This document shows, in pieces, positions 1-9,120 of a stretch of DNA of 64,000 nucleotides. The notes under the pieces are model-generated. The model made no database searches, was not told where the DNA came from, and saw only the letters and a program-made list of their open reading frames with translations. The position numbers and the translations under genes are program-made. The stretch comes from Phenylobacterium soli (GTDB lineage Bacteria > Pseudomonadota > Alphaproteobacteria > Caulobacterales > Caulobacteraceae): contig NZ_QFYQ01000001.1 in NCBI RefSeq assembly GCF_003254475.1, positions 1,736,001 to 1,800,000 of the forward strand, written 5' to 3'. Positions within the stretch are counted from its first letter, which is position 1; each line of letters opens with the position of its first letter.

Positions 1-325
1 GCTGTCGGACGAGAACCTCCGCCACTTCCGGCTGATCATCGCCGAGGCCGAGCGCTATCCCGAGATCGGCAAGGCCTTCTACGAGGCCGGGCCGGGACGC
101 GGCTCGGAGCGCCTGGCGGACGAGATCCGCGCCTGGGTGAAAGCCGGCCTGCTCGAGGTCGACGACCCGCAGATGGCGGCGTTCCACTTCACCGGCCTGT
201 GCCAGAACCGCTACATGAAGGCGCGGCTGTGCAACTACGTGCCCGAGCTCTCCGATGCGGAGATCGAGGCCGAGGTGGCGGCGGCGGTGAAGACCTTCCT
301 GCGGGCCTACGGGCCGCGCGGCTAG
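1..325 (+). CDS. TetR-family transcriptional regulator, C-terminal part (cut by window start)
   Basis: The window opens inside this gene; the reading frame is open from base 2 to a stop at 323-325, giving about 107 residues. The visible part is all helical and resembles the ligand-binding C-terminal half of TetR/AcrR regulators (residues such as ERYPEIGKAFYEAG, then a helix ending in TFLRAYGPRG). The N-terminal helix-turn-helix lies outside the window, so the family call rests on the C-terminal domain only. The gene ends 4 bp before the convergent lysC stop, leaving no room for a separate terminator. Target genes cannot be told from here. Confidence 0.7.
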   Translation, partial: LSDENLRHFRLIIAEAERYPEIGKAFYEAGPGRGSERLADEIRAWVKAGLLEVDDPQMAAFHFTGLCQNRYMKARLCNYVPELSDAEIEAEVAAAVKTFLRAYGPRG

Positions 326-329
326 GCGA

Positions 330-1580
330 TCAGAGCTTGTCCAGGCCGTAGGCGGCGTGCAGGGCGCGCACCGCCAGCTCGGTGTAGGCCGCGTCGATCA
401 GCACGCTGATCTTGATCTCCGAGGTGGAGATCACCTGGATGTTGACGCCCTTGTCCGCCAGCGCCTTGAACATCGACTGGGCGACGCCCGCGTGGCTGCG
501 CATGCCGACGCCGATGACCGACACCTTGGCGACGTCCTCGTCGCAGGTGGCGCCCTCAAAGCCGATCTTGGCCTTGACCTTGTCGACGATCTCCATGGCG
601 CGGGCCGCGTCGCGCTTGCCAACGGTGAACTCCATGTTGGCCGTGTCGGCCGAGCGCGCATGGCTCTGGACGATCATGTCGACGTTCACGTTGGCGTCGG
701 CGAGGGCGCCGAAGATCTCGGACGAGACGCCCGGATGGTCGGGCAGGCCGAAGAGGCTGATCTTCGCCTCGTCGCGGCTGTAGGCGACGCCGCTCACGAT
801 CCGCTTTTCCACGATCTCCTCCTCGTCGCAGACGATGGTGCCCTGGCCAGGGGCTTCGCCCGGCTCGACAAAACTGGAAAGGACCCGCACCGGCACATGA
901 TAGGCCATGGCGAGCTCGACGGAGCGGGTCTGCAGGACCTTGGCCCCGAGCGAGGCCATCTCGAGCATCTCCTCGTAGGAGATCTTCTCGAGCTTGCGGG
1001 CCTTGGACTCGATGCGCGGGTCGGTGGTGTAGACCCCGTCCACGTCGGTGTAGATGTCGCAGCGCTCGGCCTTGAGGGCGGCCGCCACGGCCACGGCCGA
1101 GGTGTCCGAGCCGCCGCGGCCCAGGGTGGCGATGCGGCCGTCGCGGGTGACGCCCTGGAAGCCGGCGATCACCGCCACCTCGCCGCCGTCCATCGCCGCC
1201 CCGAGCTTCTCGGGCGGGATGCCGTCGATGCGCGCCTTGCCGTGCGCGTCGTCGGCGATGATCGGGATCTGCCAGCCGAGCCAGGACTTGGCCCGCACCC
1301 CCATGTTGCGCAGCGTCATGGAGAGCAGGCCGGCGGTCACCTGTTCGCCGGAGGCCACCACCACGTCGTATTCGTCGTCGGAGGGCTCGATGCCCTCGGC
1401 CGCCGCGCCGGCGCCGTCCGTCCAGGCGACCAGCTCGTTGGTCTTGCCGGCCATGGCCGAGACCACCACGGCCACCTTGTGACCCGCTTCCACCTCGGCG
1501 TTGACCAGCCGGGCGACGCGCCGGATGCGCTCCAGGTCGGCCACCGACGTGCCGCCGAATTTCATCACCAGCCGGGACAT
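330..1580 (-). CDS. lysC: Aspartate kinase
   Basis: Phosphorylates aspartate, the first step to lysine, threonine, methionine and diaminopimelate. The 416-residue product starts with the kinase signature KFGGTSVADLERI (residues 7-19), carries GRGGSDTSAVA in the middle of the catalytic domain, and ends with two ACT domains (about 265-340 and 345-410) that bind feedback amino acids. Length is normal for the monofunctional, lysine/threonine-sensitive class (about 410 residues). It is divergent from ubiG with 132 bp between the starts, and I see no lysine riboswitch in that gap. Confident call. Confidence 0.95.
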   Translation of the reverse strand: MSRLVMKFGGTSVADLERIRRVARLVNAEVEAGHKVAVVVSAMAGKTNELVAWTDGAGAAAEGIEPSDDEYDVVVASGEQVTAGLLSMTLRNMGVRAKSWLGWQIPIIADDAHGKARIDGIPPEKLGAAMDGGEVAVIAGFQGVTRDGRIATLGRGGSDTSAVAVAAALKAERCDIYTDVDGVYTTDPRIESKARKLEKISYEEMLEMASLGAKVLQTRSVELAMAYHVPVRVLSSFVEPGEAPGQGTIVCDEEEIVEKRIVSGVAYSRDEAKISLFGLPDHPGVSSEIFGALADANVNVDMIVQSHARSADTANMEFTVGKRDAARAMEIVDKVKAKIGFEGATCDEDVAKVSVIGVGMRSHAGVAQSMFKALADKGVNIQVISTSEIKISVLIDAAYTELAVRALHAAYGLDKL

Positions 1581-1712
1581 GAGGCTTTGGTTCTGGCCTG
1601 CGTTCTTAAAGAGTTGTGCGCCCGCGAAGGGCGGAGCCTTCTAGCGGCGCGTCGGCAGGGCTGCAACGGGTAGGACGTTTCGCGTTGGCGCGGCCGGCGC
1701 TATCTAGCGGGC

Positions 1713-2528
1713 ATGACCTCCCCAGCCGAAGCCCGATCCAGCATCGATCCTGCCGAAGTCGAGCGGTTCTCGAAGATCGCGGCCGAGTGGTGGGACCCGC
1801 GCGGCAAGTTCGCGCCCCTGCACAAATTCAACCCTGTCCGGCTGAGCTTCATCCGCGACCAGGCGCTCTATCGTTTCGGCCGCGATCCGCAGGCCCGCCG
1901 GCCGTTCGAGGGCCTGCGGCTGCTCGACATCGGCTGCGGCGGCGGCCTGCTCTCCGAGCCCATGGCGAGGCTGGGCTTCCAGGTGGTCGGCGTCGACGCC
2001 TCGGCCCGCAACATCGGCACGGCCTCCACCCATGCGGCCGAGCAGGGCCTCGAGATCGACTATCGCTGCTCGACCGCCGAGGATCTCCTGGCCTCCGGCG
2101 AGCCGGCCTTCGACGTGATCCTCAACATGGAGGTGATCGAGCACGTGGCCGACCCGGCCGAGTTCGTGCGCACCTGCGCGCGGATGCTCAAGCCCGGCGG
2201 GCTGATGATCGTGGCGACGCTGAACCGGACGCTGAAGGCCTTCGCCCTCGCCAAGGTGGGCGCCGAATACGTGCTGCGCTGGCTGCCGGCCGGCACCCAC
2301 ACCTGGAACAAGTTCCTCAAGCCCGACGAGATCCGCGACTTCCTGGCCGGCGAGCCGGTGGTGGTCGACGGCCCGTTCGGCGTCGCCTTCGAGCCCCTGA
2401 CCGGCCGCTGGCGCCAGAGCCACGACGTCGACGTGAACTACATGATGACCGTGGTGCGCGAGGGCGTCTGGGAAGCGCCCGCCAAGCCTAAGCCGCCGCG
2501 CAGGCGGGCGGCCAAGCCCGCGGGCTAG
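1713..2528 (+). CDS. ubiG: Ubiquinone biosynthesis O-methyltransferase
   Basis: Carries out the two SAM-dependent O-methylations of the ubiquinone ring. Of 271 residues, the conserved AAEWWDP motif is at 23-29, SAM motif I (DIGCGGGLL) at 72-80, and the acidic end of strand 2 (GVDAS) near 93-97; NMEVIEH follows. The C-terminus ends in a short Lys/Arg-rich tail ([12 protein letters not shown]) not needed for the fold. It is next to lysC in a head-to-head arrangement. No strong Shine-Dalgarno precedes the ATG, but no better start exists. Confidence 0.93.
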   Translation: MTSPAEARSSIDPAEVERFSKIAAEWWDPRGKFAPLHKFNPVRLSFIRDQALYRFGRDPQARRPFEGLRLLDIGCGGGLLSEPMARLGFQVVGVDASARNIGTASTHAAEQGLEIDYRCSTAEDLLASGEPAFDVILNMEVIEHVADPAEFVRTCARMLKPGGLMIVATLNRTLKAFALAKVGAEYVLRWLPAGTHTWNKFLKPDEIRDFLAGEPVVVDGPFGVAFEPLTGRWRQSHDVDVNYMMTVVREGVWEAPAKPKPPRRRAAKPAG

Positions 2529-2622
2529 CCGGAGCCAAGCCGCGGCGTTCGGCGATGTTGCGCCGCAGCGCGGCCGGGGCTTAGGTGCGCGGCAACGAAC
2601 GAGGTCTGCGGAGGAGGCGCCC

Positions 2623-4254
2623 ATGCAAGGGCTGATGATGGACTGGCCGCTGACGCTGCCTTCGATCCTGGAGCATGCGGCGCTCTACCACCCGAACCAG
2701 CAGGTCGTGGCGCGCACCGTCGAAGGGCCGATCCACCGCTACGGCTACGCCGAGGCCCTGGAGCGGACCAAGCGTATCGCCCAGGCGCTCATCGACCTCG
2801 GCGTGAAGCCGGGCGATCGGGTGGCGACCCTGGCCTGGTCGACCCACCGCCACTTCGAGCTCTACTTCGCCGCCACCGGCATCGGGGCGGTGCTGCACAC
2901 CATCAATCCGCGCCTGCATCCGGACCAGGTGGCGTGGGTCGCCAACCACGCCGAGGACACGATCCTCCTCTACGACATCAGCTTCGCCGACCTTGTGGCC
3001 GAGACCCACGACAGGATGGCGACGGTGAAGAGCTTCGTGGCGCTCACCGACCGGGCGCACTTCCCGGCCAACGCGCCGGACGGGACGCTGGTCTACGAGG
3101 AGCTGGTGGCGTCGACGGCGCCGATCCCCGCCTGGCCGGAGCTCGACGAGAAGACGGCCTGCGGCCTCTGCTACACCTCCGGCACAACGGGCAATCCGAA
3201 GGGCGTGCTCTATTCGCACCGCTCGACCGTGCTGCACGCCATGGCGCTCGGCCTGCCGGACAACTTCAACTTCTCGGCGGCGGACGTGATCCTGCCCTGC
3301 GCCCAGATGTACCACGCCAACGCCTGGGGCACGCCCTACGCCGCGCCGCTGGTGGGGGCCAAGCTGGTGCTGCCTGGCCGGGCGCTGGACGGCGCCTCGG
3401 TGGCCGAGCTGATCGAGTCTGAGAAGATCACCTTCGTGCTGGGCGTGCCGACCATCTGGGTGGGCGTGGCCGAGCACCTGGAGCAGGCGGGCAAGGCGCT
3501 GGACTGCGTGAAGACCATCGCCATCGGCGGCTCGGCTCCGACCGCGGCCCTGATCGAGCGGATAGAGGGGCGGCTGGGCGGCAAGGTGCACCAGATCTGG
3601 GGCATGACCGAGACGAGCCCGCTGGGCGTCATCAACAAGCCCCTGCCGCAGCACGCGGGCGAGCCGGCCGAGGTCGGCGCCGCGCGCAAGATCAAGCAGG
3701 GACGCGGCCTCTATGGGGTGGAGCTGCGGATCGTCGACGAGACGGGCCATCTCCTGCCGCGCGACGGCAAGAGCCCGGGCCGGCTGCAGGTCAAGGGGCC
3801 CTGGGTCGCGGCCGCCTATTTCAAGCACGACGGGCAGGCCTCCTTCACCGACGACGGCTGGTTCGACACCGGCGACATCGCGACCATCGACGAGGAGGGC
3901 TATCTGCGCCTGACCGACCGGGCGAAGGACGTCATCAAGTCCGGCGGCGAATGGATCTCGACCCTGGACCTGGAGGACGCGGTCTGTTCGCACCCGGCGG
4001 TCGCCATGGCCGCCGCCGTCGGCATGCCGCATCCGAAGTGGGATGAGCGGCCGCTGCTGCTGGTGACGCTGAAGGCCGGCCAGACCGCCGACCCGGAGGA
4101 GCTCAAGGCGCACGTGGCCGCGCGCGTCGCCAAGTGGTGGACGCCGGACGAGGTGCGCATCGTCGACGCCCTGCCGATCGGACCCACGGGCAAGGTGCTG
4201 AAGCGTGAACTTCGTGACCAGCTGACCACAGCGCCGGCGGTTCCGGCCGAATAG
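2623..4254 (+). CDS. Medium/long-chain fatty acyl-CoA synthetase (AMP-forming)
   Basis: Activates a carboxylic (probably fatty) acid through an acyl-adenylate to the CoA thioester. The 543-residue protein has the P-loop-like AMP-binding motif [11 protein letters not shown] (184-194), a GMTETSPLG segment, the [12 protein letters not shown] hinge region, and a C-terminal catalytic lysine motif [11 protein letters not shown] about 15 residues from the end. A strong ribosome site (GGAGGAGG) lies 6-7 bases upstream of the ATG. An alternative in-frame Met at residue 5-6 is possible. The exact chain length cannot be read from sequence. The acyl-CoA dehydrogenase and SDR genes later in the window could act in the same beta-oxidation-like chemistry, but they are not linked to it. 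Confidence 0.88.
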   Translation: MQGLMMDWPLTLPSILEHAALYHPNQQVVARTVEGPIHRYGYAEALERTKRIAQALIDLGVKPGDRVATLAWSTHRHFELYFAATGIGAVLHTINPRLHPDQVAWVANHAEDTILLYDISFADLVAETHDRMATVKSFVALTDRAHFPANAPDGTLVYEELVASTAPIPAWPELDEKTACGLCYTSGTTGNPKGVLYSHRSTVLHAMALGLPDNFNFSAADVILPCAQMYHANAWGTPYAAPLVGAKLVLPGRALDGASVAELIESEKITFVLGVPTIWVGVAEHLEQAGKALDCVKTIAIGGSAPTAALIERIEGRLGGKVHQIWGMTETSPLGVINKPLPQHAGEPAEVGAARKIKQGRGLYGVELRIVDETGHLLPRDGKSPGRLQVKGPWVAAAYFKHDGQASFTDDGWFDTGDIATIDEEGYLRLTDRAKDVIKSGGEWISTLDLEDAVCSHPAVAMAAAVGMPHPKWDERPLLLVTLKAGQTADPEELKAHVAARVAKWWTPDEVRIVDALPIGPTGKVLKRELRDQLTTAPAVPAE

Positions 4255-4296
4255 GTCGAACCCCGTCGAACCAGGGCTTGAAAAGCGCGTTTGCGA

Positions 4297-4324
4297 CCTC
4301 AGGTGACATGACGTGAACCTGAGG
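4297..4324 (+). promoter_or_regulatory. Inverted repeat whose right arm contains the ribosome binding site of the next gene
   Basis: CCTCAGGT (4297-4304) and ACCTGAGG (4317-4324) are a perfect 8-bp inverted repeat with a 12-base spacer. The right arm runs into GAGGAG (4321-4326), the evident Shine-Dalgarno for the GTG start at 4335. As RNA the hairpin would mask the ribosome site; as DNA the same dyad could be an operator. The sequence alone does not decide which. Confidence 0.5.
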
Positions 4325-4334
4325 AGTTGCTGAC

Positions 4335-5276
4335 GTGCCGCGTAAACGGCCGAAGGGTGTGCTCGCGATGGGCTGGGCCTGCATCGAAGCGGCCGCCAGC
4401 GGACGCACCGAGCACAAGCCGCTCGCCCAAGACTATCCCGAAGACGTGGTGCGCCGGACCGCCTTCACGGCCGGCGGCGGCCATGGCTGGCGCATCTCGG
4501 CGCTGGAAACCCCACGGCCCGAGCCGGCGCCCTGGAAGATCGTGGTCATCACCGGCGCGCCGTCCTGGGCCGAGTACTGGGCCGAGACCCTGGCCGAGCT
4601 GCCCCCCGACCGGGAGATGATCGTCGTCGACCGGCCCGGCTATGGCGCGTCCGAGCCGCTGCATCCGGTGACCGACATCCGCGTCCAGGCCCAGGCCCTG
4701 TCGCCGGTGCTGAAGGCGGAGCGCGGCCAGAAGGTGCTGCTGGTCGGCCAGTCCTACGGCGCGGCGATCGCCACCCTGATGGCCGAGCTGAACCCCGGGA
4801 AGGTCGCGGGCCTCGTGCTGCTCTCCGGCTTCTTCGGGGAGCCTGGCCCCACCGCCAAGTGGCTGATGGACGTGGGCTCCAAGGCGCTGAAGGTGATCCC
4901 GCGCGACCTGCGCCATGCGGTGATCGAGGCGACCGGCCAGAAGGAGCAGCTCGTCCACGCCAAGCGGGCGCTGGCGCGGCTGAACATCCCGATCCACATG
5001 CTGCACGGCGACAAGGACGACTTCGCGCCCATCGAGGTGGCCGAGCGGCTGGCCGAGGAGACGGTGACCCGCCGTCCGATCCGCTTCGCGCGCGTTGACG
5101 GCGCCAACCACTTCCTGAACGACGGTCCGGCCAACGAGCTGATCGCGGCGCTGGAAGACTGTCTGCCGACCCGCAAGGCCTGGACCTTCCGCTGGCCGCA
5201 GATGCCGAAGCTCGCCCTGCCGCGAGCCGCCAACTTCTTCACCCCGGCCGCCGGCAGGATCGAAGCGCGGATCTAG
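4335..5276 (+). CDS. Alpha/beta-fold hydrolase
   Basis: A 313-residue serine hydrolase of unknown substrate. The nucleophile elbow is GQSYGAA with Ser140; an acid in GDKDD (228/229) and a histidine in GANHF (259) complete a plausible triad, and an oxyanion-hole region TGAPSW sits at 73-78. There is no signal peptide, so it is probably cytoplasmic; residues 1-35 are an unusual extension before the hydrolase core. The start is a GTG preceded by GAGGAG at 8-base spacing, and that ribosome site lies within a hairpin (4297-4324). It follows the acyl-CoA synthetase by 80 bp and ends 6 bp before the convergent chromate transporter gene. Confidence 0.82.
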   Translation: MPRKRPKGVLAMGWACIEAAASGRTEHKPLAQDYPEDVVRRTAFTAGGGHGWRISALETPRPEPAPWKIVVITGAPSWAEYWAETLAELPPDREMIVVDRPGYGASEPLHPVTDIRVQAQALSPVLKAERGQKVLLVGQSYGAAIATLMAELNPGKVAGLVLLSGFFGEPGPTAKWLMDVGSKALKVIPRDLRHAVIEATGQKEQLVHAKRALARLNIPIHMLHGDKDDFAPIEVAERLAEETVTRRPIRFARVDGANHFLNDGPANELIAALEDCLPTRKAWTFRWPQMPKLALPRAANFFTPAAGRIEARI

Positions 5277-5282
5277 CGGCGG

Positions 5283-6527
5283 CTAGACGAGGGTGCGGGT
5301 CACGACGCCCGTGGCCGCGGCGAAGCCCAGCACCACCAGCCACGGCGGCAGACGGGCGATCGCCAGGAACACCCAGGCCGCCGCCACCAGCGCCCAGTCC
5401 GCGGGCCGCTGCACAGTCGAGGTGAGCACGGGCTGCCAGAGTGCGGCGGCCAGTAGGCCGACCACCACGGCGTTGACTCCGGCGAGCGCGCCGCGCGCCT
5501 GCGGGTAGACCTTGAGGCGGTCCCAGAACGGCAGGACCCCGACGACCAGCAGGAGGCTAGGCAGGAAGATCGCCACGACGGCGGTGAGGCCGCCCAGCCA
5601 GCCGGCCGGCGCATAGGCCTGGGCGGCGCCGACGAAGCCGGCGAAGGAGAACAGCGGGCCCGGCAGCGCCTGGACGGCGCCGTAGCCGGCGAGGAAGACG
5701 TCCTGGTCCAGCCAGCCGCGGCCGACCACGTCGCGCTCGAGCAGCGGCAGCACCACATGGCCGCCGCCGAACACCAGGGCGCCGGTGCGGTAGAAGACGC
5801 TGGCCAGGCCCAGCAACGGCTGCTGCAGCAGGGTGGCGGCGAAGGGCAGCACCACGAGCAGCACGGCGAAGGCGGTGAGCGCGCCGGCCGAGACCGACGG
5901 CGGCACGGCGTGGGTGACCGGATCGTCCTCGGGCGCGGCCGCGCCGTCGTCGCGGAGCCAGGCGAGGCCGAAGAGGCCGCCGGCCACGAGGGCGAAGATC
6001 TGCGGCGTCGCGCCGGTCCCGTGGGCGATCAGCACGCCAAGGCCGGCGCCGATGGCCATGCCGGCCTTGATCGGCCCGGTGGCGAGCTGGCGGGCCATGG
6101 CGAACAGCGCCTGGATAACCACGGCGGCGGCGGCGATCTTGAGCCCGTGCAGCCAGCCCTCGCCCCAGGTGGTGGAGAGGGCAGGCGCCAGGTACGCCAG
6201 GAGGATCATCGCCAGGGCGGCGGGCAGGGTGAAGCCGAGCCACGCGGCCAGCAGGCCCGCGTAGCCGGCGCGGCGCAGGCCGATGGCCATGCCGAGCTGG
6301 CTCGACGCGGGGCCGGGCAGGAACTGGGCGAGCGCCAGCAGGTCGGCGAAGGCGGCTTCGGAGACCCAGCCCCGCTTCTCGACGAATTCGCGCCGGAAGT
6401 AGCCGATGTGGGCCACCGGCCCGCCGAACGCGGTCAGACCCTGCCGCAGGAAGGCGAGGAAGACCTCGAAAGCGCCCCGTGGCGTCCCTGGCGGTCCGGC
6501 GGCGTCACTCGGCTCGACGGCGGTCAT
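5283..6527 (-). CDS. chrA: Chromate transporter (CHR family, two-domain)
   Basis: Inner-membrane anion transporter associated with chromate efflux. The 414-residue protein contains two homologous CHR domains: the first with FGGPVAHIGYFRREFV (about 35-50) and QFLPGPASSQLG, the second with FGGGHVVLPLLERDV and QALPGPLFSFAGF. About ten to twelve hydrophobic segments are visible. The duplicated, about 400-residue layout is the usual long-chain ChrA form. A Shine-Dalgarno-like AGAAGG precedes the ATG. No chrB or other chromate-responsive regulator is adjacent, so the true physiological anion is uncertain. It is divergent from the alcohol dehydrogenase gene. Confidence 0.88.
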   Translation of the reverse strand: MTAVEPSDAAGPPGTPRGAFEVFLAFLRQGLTAFGGPVAHIGYFRREFVEKRGWVSEAAFADLLALAQFLPGPASSQLGMAIGLRRAGYAGLLAAWLGFTLPAALAMILLAYLAPALSTTWGEGWLHGLKIAAAAVVIQALFAMARQLATGPIKAGMAIGAGLGVLIAHGTGATPQIFALVAGGLFGLAWLRDDGAAAPEDDPVTHAVPPSVSAGALTAFAVLLVVLPFAATLLQQPLLGLASVFYRTGALVFGGGHVVLPLLERDVVGRGWLDQDVFLAGYGAVQALPGPLFSFAGFVGAAQAYAPAGWLGGLTAVVAIFLPSLLLVVGVLPFWDRLKVYPQARGALAGVNAVVVGLLAAALWQPVLTSTVQRPADWALVAAAWVFLAIARLPPWLVVLGFAAATGVVTRTLV

Positions 6528-6636
6528 GGGCCTTCTCTTGCGGCGAACCGCCGGTCACGTCGACTTGAAATTACGTAAGGTCGCGCTCGAAACCCCCTTG
6601 GCCGTGGCGACTGAACGGCGATAAGGCTTTCGACGA

Positions 6637-6650
6637 CGAACAATCGTTCG
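6637..6650. promoter_or_regulatory. Small dyad upstream of the alcohol dehydrogenase gene
   Basis: CGAAC-AATC-GTTCG is a 5-bp inverted repeat in the 146-bp gap between chrA and the alcohol dehydrogenase, 24 bp before the latter's start. Its size and position suit a repressor operator, but arms this short arise by chance. Confidence 0.25.
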
Positions 6651-6673
6651 AAATTCAGTGGGGAAGGAACGCC

Positions 6674-7759
6674 ATGAAGGCCGCAGTCCTGCGCGAAGTC
6701 GGCAAGCCGCTTCAGATCGAAGACGTCCAGATCAACAAGCCGGGTCCGCACGAGGTGCTGATCCGCACCGCCGCCGCCGGCGTCTGCCACTCCGACCTGC
6801 ACTTCATCGAGGGCTCCTATCCGCACCCGCTGCCGGCGGTGCTGGGCCACGAGAGCGCCGGCGTCGTCGAGGCGGTGGGCTCGGAAGTGCGAACGGTTAA
6901 GCCGGGCGACCACGTGATCACCTGCCTGTCCGCCTTCTGCGGCCACTGCGAGTTCTGCCTGGGCGGCCGGATGAGCCTGTGCGTGTCGCCGGAGACCAAG
7001 CGCGAAGCCGGCGAGGAGCCGCGGATCACGGCCGCGACCGGCCCGATGAACCAGTACCTGAACCTGTCGTCCTTCGCCGAGCAGATGCTGATACACGAGC
7101 ACGCCTGCGTGGCGATCCGCCCCGACATGCCGCTCGACCGCGCCGCCCTGATCGGCTGCGGGGTGATGACTGGCGTCGGCGCGGTGTTCCACACCTCCAA
7201 GGTCCAGCCGGGCGAGACCGTGGCGGTCATCGGCCTGGGCGGCGTGGGCCTGGCGGCGGTCAACGGCGCGGCGATCGCCGGCGCCAGCCGGATCATCGCC
7301 ATCGACATGGCCGAGGGTAAGGAGAACATGGCCAAGGCCTTCGGGGCCACGGACTTCATCTGCGCCAAGGACAAGGACGTGGTGAAGGAAGTGATCGAGA
7401 TGACCAAGGGCGGGGTGCACCACTCGTTCGAGGCCATCGGCCTGGCCAAGACCGCCGAGCAGTCGTTCAACATGCTGCGCCGCGGCGGCACGGCCAACAT
7501 CATCGGCATGATCCCGGTCGGCCAGACGGTGAACCTGATGGGCGCGGCCTTCCTGGGCGAGAAGCGCATCCAGGGCTCGCTGATGGGCTCCAACCGCTTC
7601 CCGATCGACATGCCGCGACTGGTCGACTTCTACATGTCCGGCAAGCTGAAGCTGGACGACATGATCTCGCGCCGCATCAAGCTCGACCAGGTCAACGAGG
7701 CCTTCACCGAGATGAAGACCGGCGCGGTGGCCCGTTCTGTGATCGTGTTCGACGCCTAA
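6674..7759 (+). CDS. Zinc-dependent alcohol dehydrogenase (class III-like MDR family)
   Basis: NAD(P)-dependent oxidation of an alcohol or reduction of an aldehyde. Of 361 residues, the catalytic zinc ligands are Cys38, His59/Glu60 and Cys162 (GCGVMTG); the structural zinc ligands are Cys89, Cys92, Cys95 and Cys103. The nucleotide-binding GLGGVG is at 187-192, followed by the acidic residue of AIDMA. The class III layout does not prove glutathione-dependent formaldehyde activity; the substrate is not deducible. A good ribosome site (GGGGAAGG) precedes the ATG, and a clear terminator follows the stop. Confidence 0.9.
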   Translation: MKAAVLREVGKPLQIEDVQINKPGPHEVLIRTAAAGVCHSDLHFIEGSYPHPLPAVLGHESAGVVEAVGSEVRTVKPGDHVITCLSAFCGHCEFCLGGRMSLCVSPETKREAGEEPRITAATGPMNQYLNLSSFAEQMLIHEHACVAIRPDMPLDRAALIGCGVMTGVGAVFHTSKVQPGETVAVIGLGGVGLAAVNGAAIAGASRIIAIDMAEGKENMAKAFGATDFICAKDKDVVKEVIEMTKGGVHHSFEAIGLAKTAEQSFNMLRRGGTANIIGMIPVGQTVNLMGAAFLGEKRIQGSLMGSNRFPIDMPRLVDFYMSGKLKLDDMISRRIKLDQVNEAFTEMKTGAVARSVIVFDA

Positions 7760-7785
7760 GCGCGGGGATCCGATCCGAGACGATG

Positions 7786-7812
7786 AAGGGGCTGCTTCGG
7801 CGGCCCCTTTTT
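7786..7812 (+). terminator. Rho-independent terminator of the alcohol dehydrogenase gene
   Basis: GGGGCTGC (7788-7795), a TTCG tetraloop, then GCGGCCCC (7800-7807) with one G-T pair, followed by TTTTT. It lies 27 bp after the stop codon. Confidence 0.88.
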
Positions 7813-7834
7813 CATTGCGCCCGTTCGGTTGAGC

Positions 7835-8203
7835 CTAGCGGCCTGAGGCGCGCGGCAGGGCGGCGTCCTGGTGGGTCTGGATCGACTTCAGATAGGCGAT
7901 GATCGCTTGGACGTCGCTCGGGCTGAATTCGAATTCCGGCATGGCCGGGTGGCCGGTGAGCAGCCCCTCGGCGAGGCCTTCGGCCAGGTCGTCGATCTGG
8001 TAGCGGGTGTGCAGGTCGCGGAACGGCGGGGCGGCGGCGTTGGGGCTGGCCCCGCTCTGGCGCACCGCGTGGCAGCCGGCGCAGTACCGCTCGACCAACT
8101 GTTCGCCGCGATGAAGGTCGGCGCGATCCGCGGCGAACGCGGAGGGCGCCACGGCGAGGAGGGCGAGGGCGGCGATCGGAGCGGCGAGGACGAAGCTGCG
8201 CAT
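7835..8203 (-). CDS. Small periplasmic c-type cytochrome
   Basis: Class I cytochrome c of 122 residues. From the ATG at 8203 it has a signal peptide (MRSFVLAAPIAALALLAVAPSAFA), then the heme motif CAGCH, and a likely axial methionine in GHPAMPEFEF near the C-terminus. A frame extending to a TTG at 8251 would add 16 residues before the signal peptide and is less likely. The partner is not evident: neighbours are a methyltransferase and an alcohol dehydrogenase, so electron transfer from a dehydrogenase is only a guess. Confidence 0.85.
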   Translation of the reverse strand: MRSFVLAAPIAALALLAVAPSAFAADRADLHRGEQLVERYCAGCHAVRQSGASPNAAAPPFRDLHTRYQIDDLAEGLAEGLLTGHPAMPEFEFSPSDVQAIIAYLKSIQTHQDAALPRASGR

Positions 8204-8278
8204 GGCGCCAGTTGGCGCGCGCGGCGGCGAGGCCGCCTTGACGCGGATCAATCGACGACGCGGATGAATGGTCGCCGA

Positions 8279-9097
8279 TCAGGCCCTTGCGGGCCAGCCC
8301 GCCTTCGGCCGCATGACCAGCCAGGGGGTCGCCGTGACGCGCCACTCCCAGAGGGCGATCAGCCGGTCGAGGTGCGGCAGACCCTGGAACCAGGGCGGCG
8401 GCTCGAAGGGCAGGTACTGCTGGTCGACGCGGATGATGTCGTGGGTCGGCGAGAACCGCTCGACCATGGCGGCGAGCGCACCGGGGCGGCTGATGTCGTG
8501 CGTCTCCACCAGGATCTTGAGCTGGGCGAGGCCGGGCCCGAGGTCCGGCCGCAGGATGTCCATCTCGGCGCCCTCGGCGTCGACGATGACCAGGGCGCGG
8601 CGGCCGGCGAAGGCGTTGAAGTCCTCCGGCTTGAACTCGCCCCCGACCATCACCCGGTCGGCCACGCCGTTCTTGGCCGCCAGCGCCCGGCAGGCGGCCT
8701 GCGCCTTGGCGTCGATGTCGTGCGCGTGGACCGTGATCGTCGGCAGCATGCGGGCGAGGCCCACGGCGTAGTAGCCTTCGGCGCAGCCCACATCGACGAC
8801 GCAGTCGAGCCCCTCGTCGGCCAGGGCGCGCAGGTGCGGGTGAAGCTCGGACTCGTAGCTGCCCAGGAGGCGCGGCATGAGCGCGCCTTCGGCGGAGTTG
8901 CCGATGTAGTCCATGCCCTTGAACGGACCGGCCCAGATGATCGTCCCGTGCCGCTGCTGGTAGGTCTGGACCAGGCGCAGCTGGCGCCAGCGGGTGAGCA
9001 CGCGGAGCACGCCGTTGAGGTGCGCGAGCGGCGGCGGCGCGGTCCAGCCGCCGACGGTCTCTTTCAGGTAGTTGTAGGCCTGAAGGTCGAGGGACAT
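8279..9097 (-). CDS. FkbM-like SAM-dependent methyltransferase
   Basis: A 272-residue class I methyltransferase. The SAM motif is CVVDVGCAEGYYAVGLA (about 94-110), the acidic strand-2 end is HAHDID, and VIVDAEGAEMDIL is the typical FkbM D-x-E-G-x-E motif. FkbM enzymes O-methylate sugars or polyketides; the acceptor here is unknown. The N-terminal 70 residues (WAGPFKGMDYIG) look like a substrate-binding extension. It sits 23 bp upstream of the M23 peptidase gene's stop on the same strand. Confidence 0.75.
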   Translation of the reverse strand: MSLDLQAYNYLKETVGGWTAPPPLAHLNGVLRVLTRWRQLRLVQTYQQRHGTIIWAGPFKGMDYIGNSAEGALMPRLLGSYESELHPHLRALADEGLDCVVDVGCAEGYYAVGLARMLPTITVHAHDIDAKAQAACRALAAKNGVADRVMVGGEFKPEDFNAFAGRRALVIVDAEGAEMDILRPDLGPGLAQLKILVETHDISRPGALAAMVERFSPTHDIIRVDQQYLPFEPPPWFQGLPHLDRLIALWEWRVTATPWLVMRPKAGWPARA

Positions 9098-9120
9098 GCG
9101 GTCGGGGTCTCTCCGGCTGC

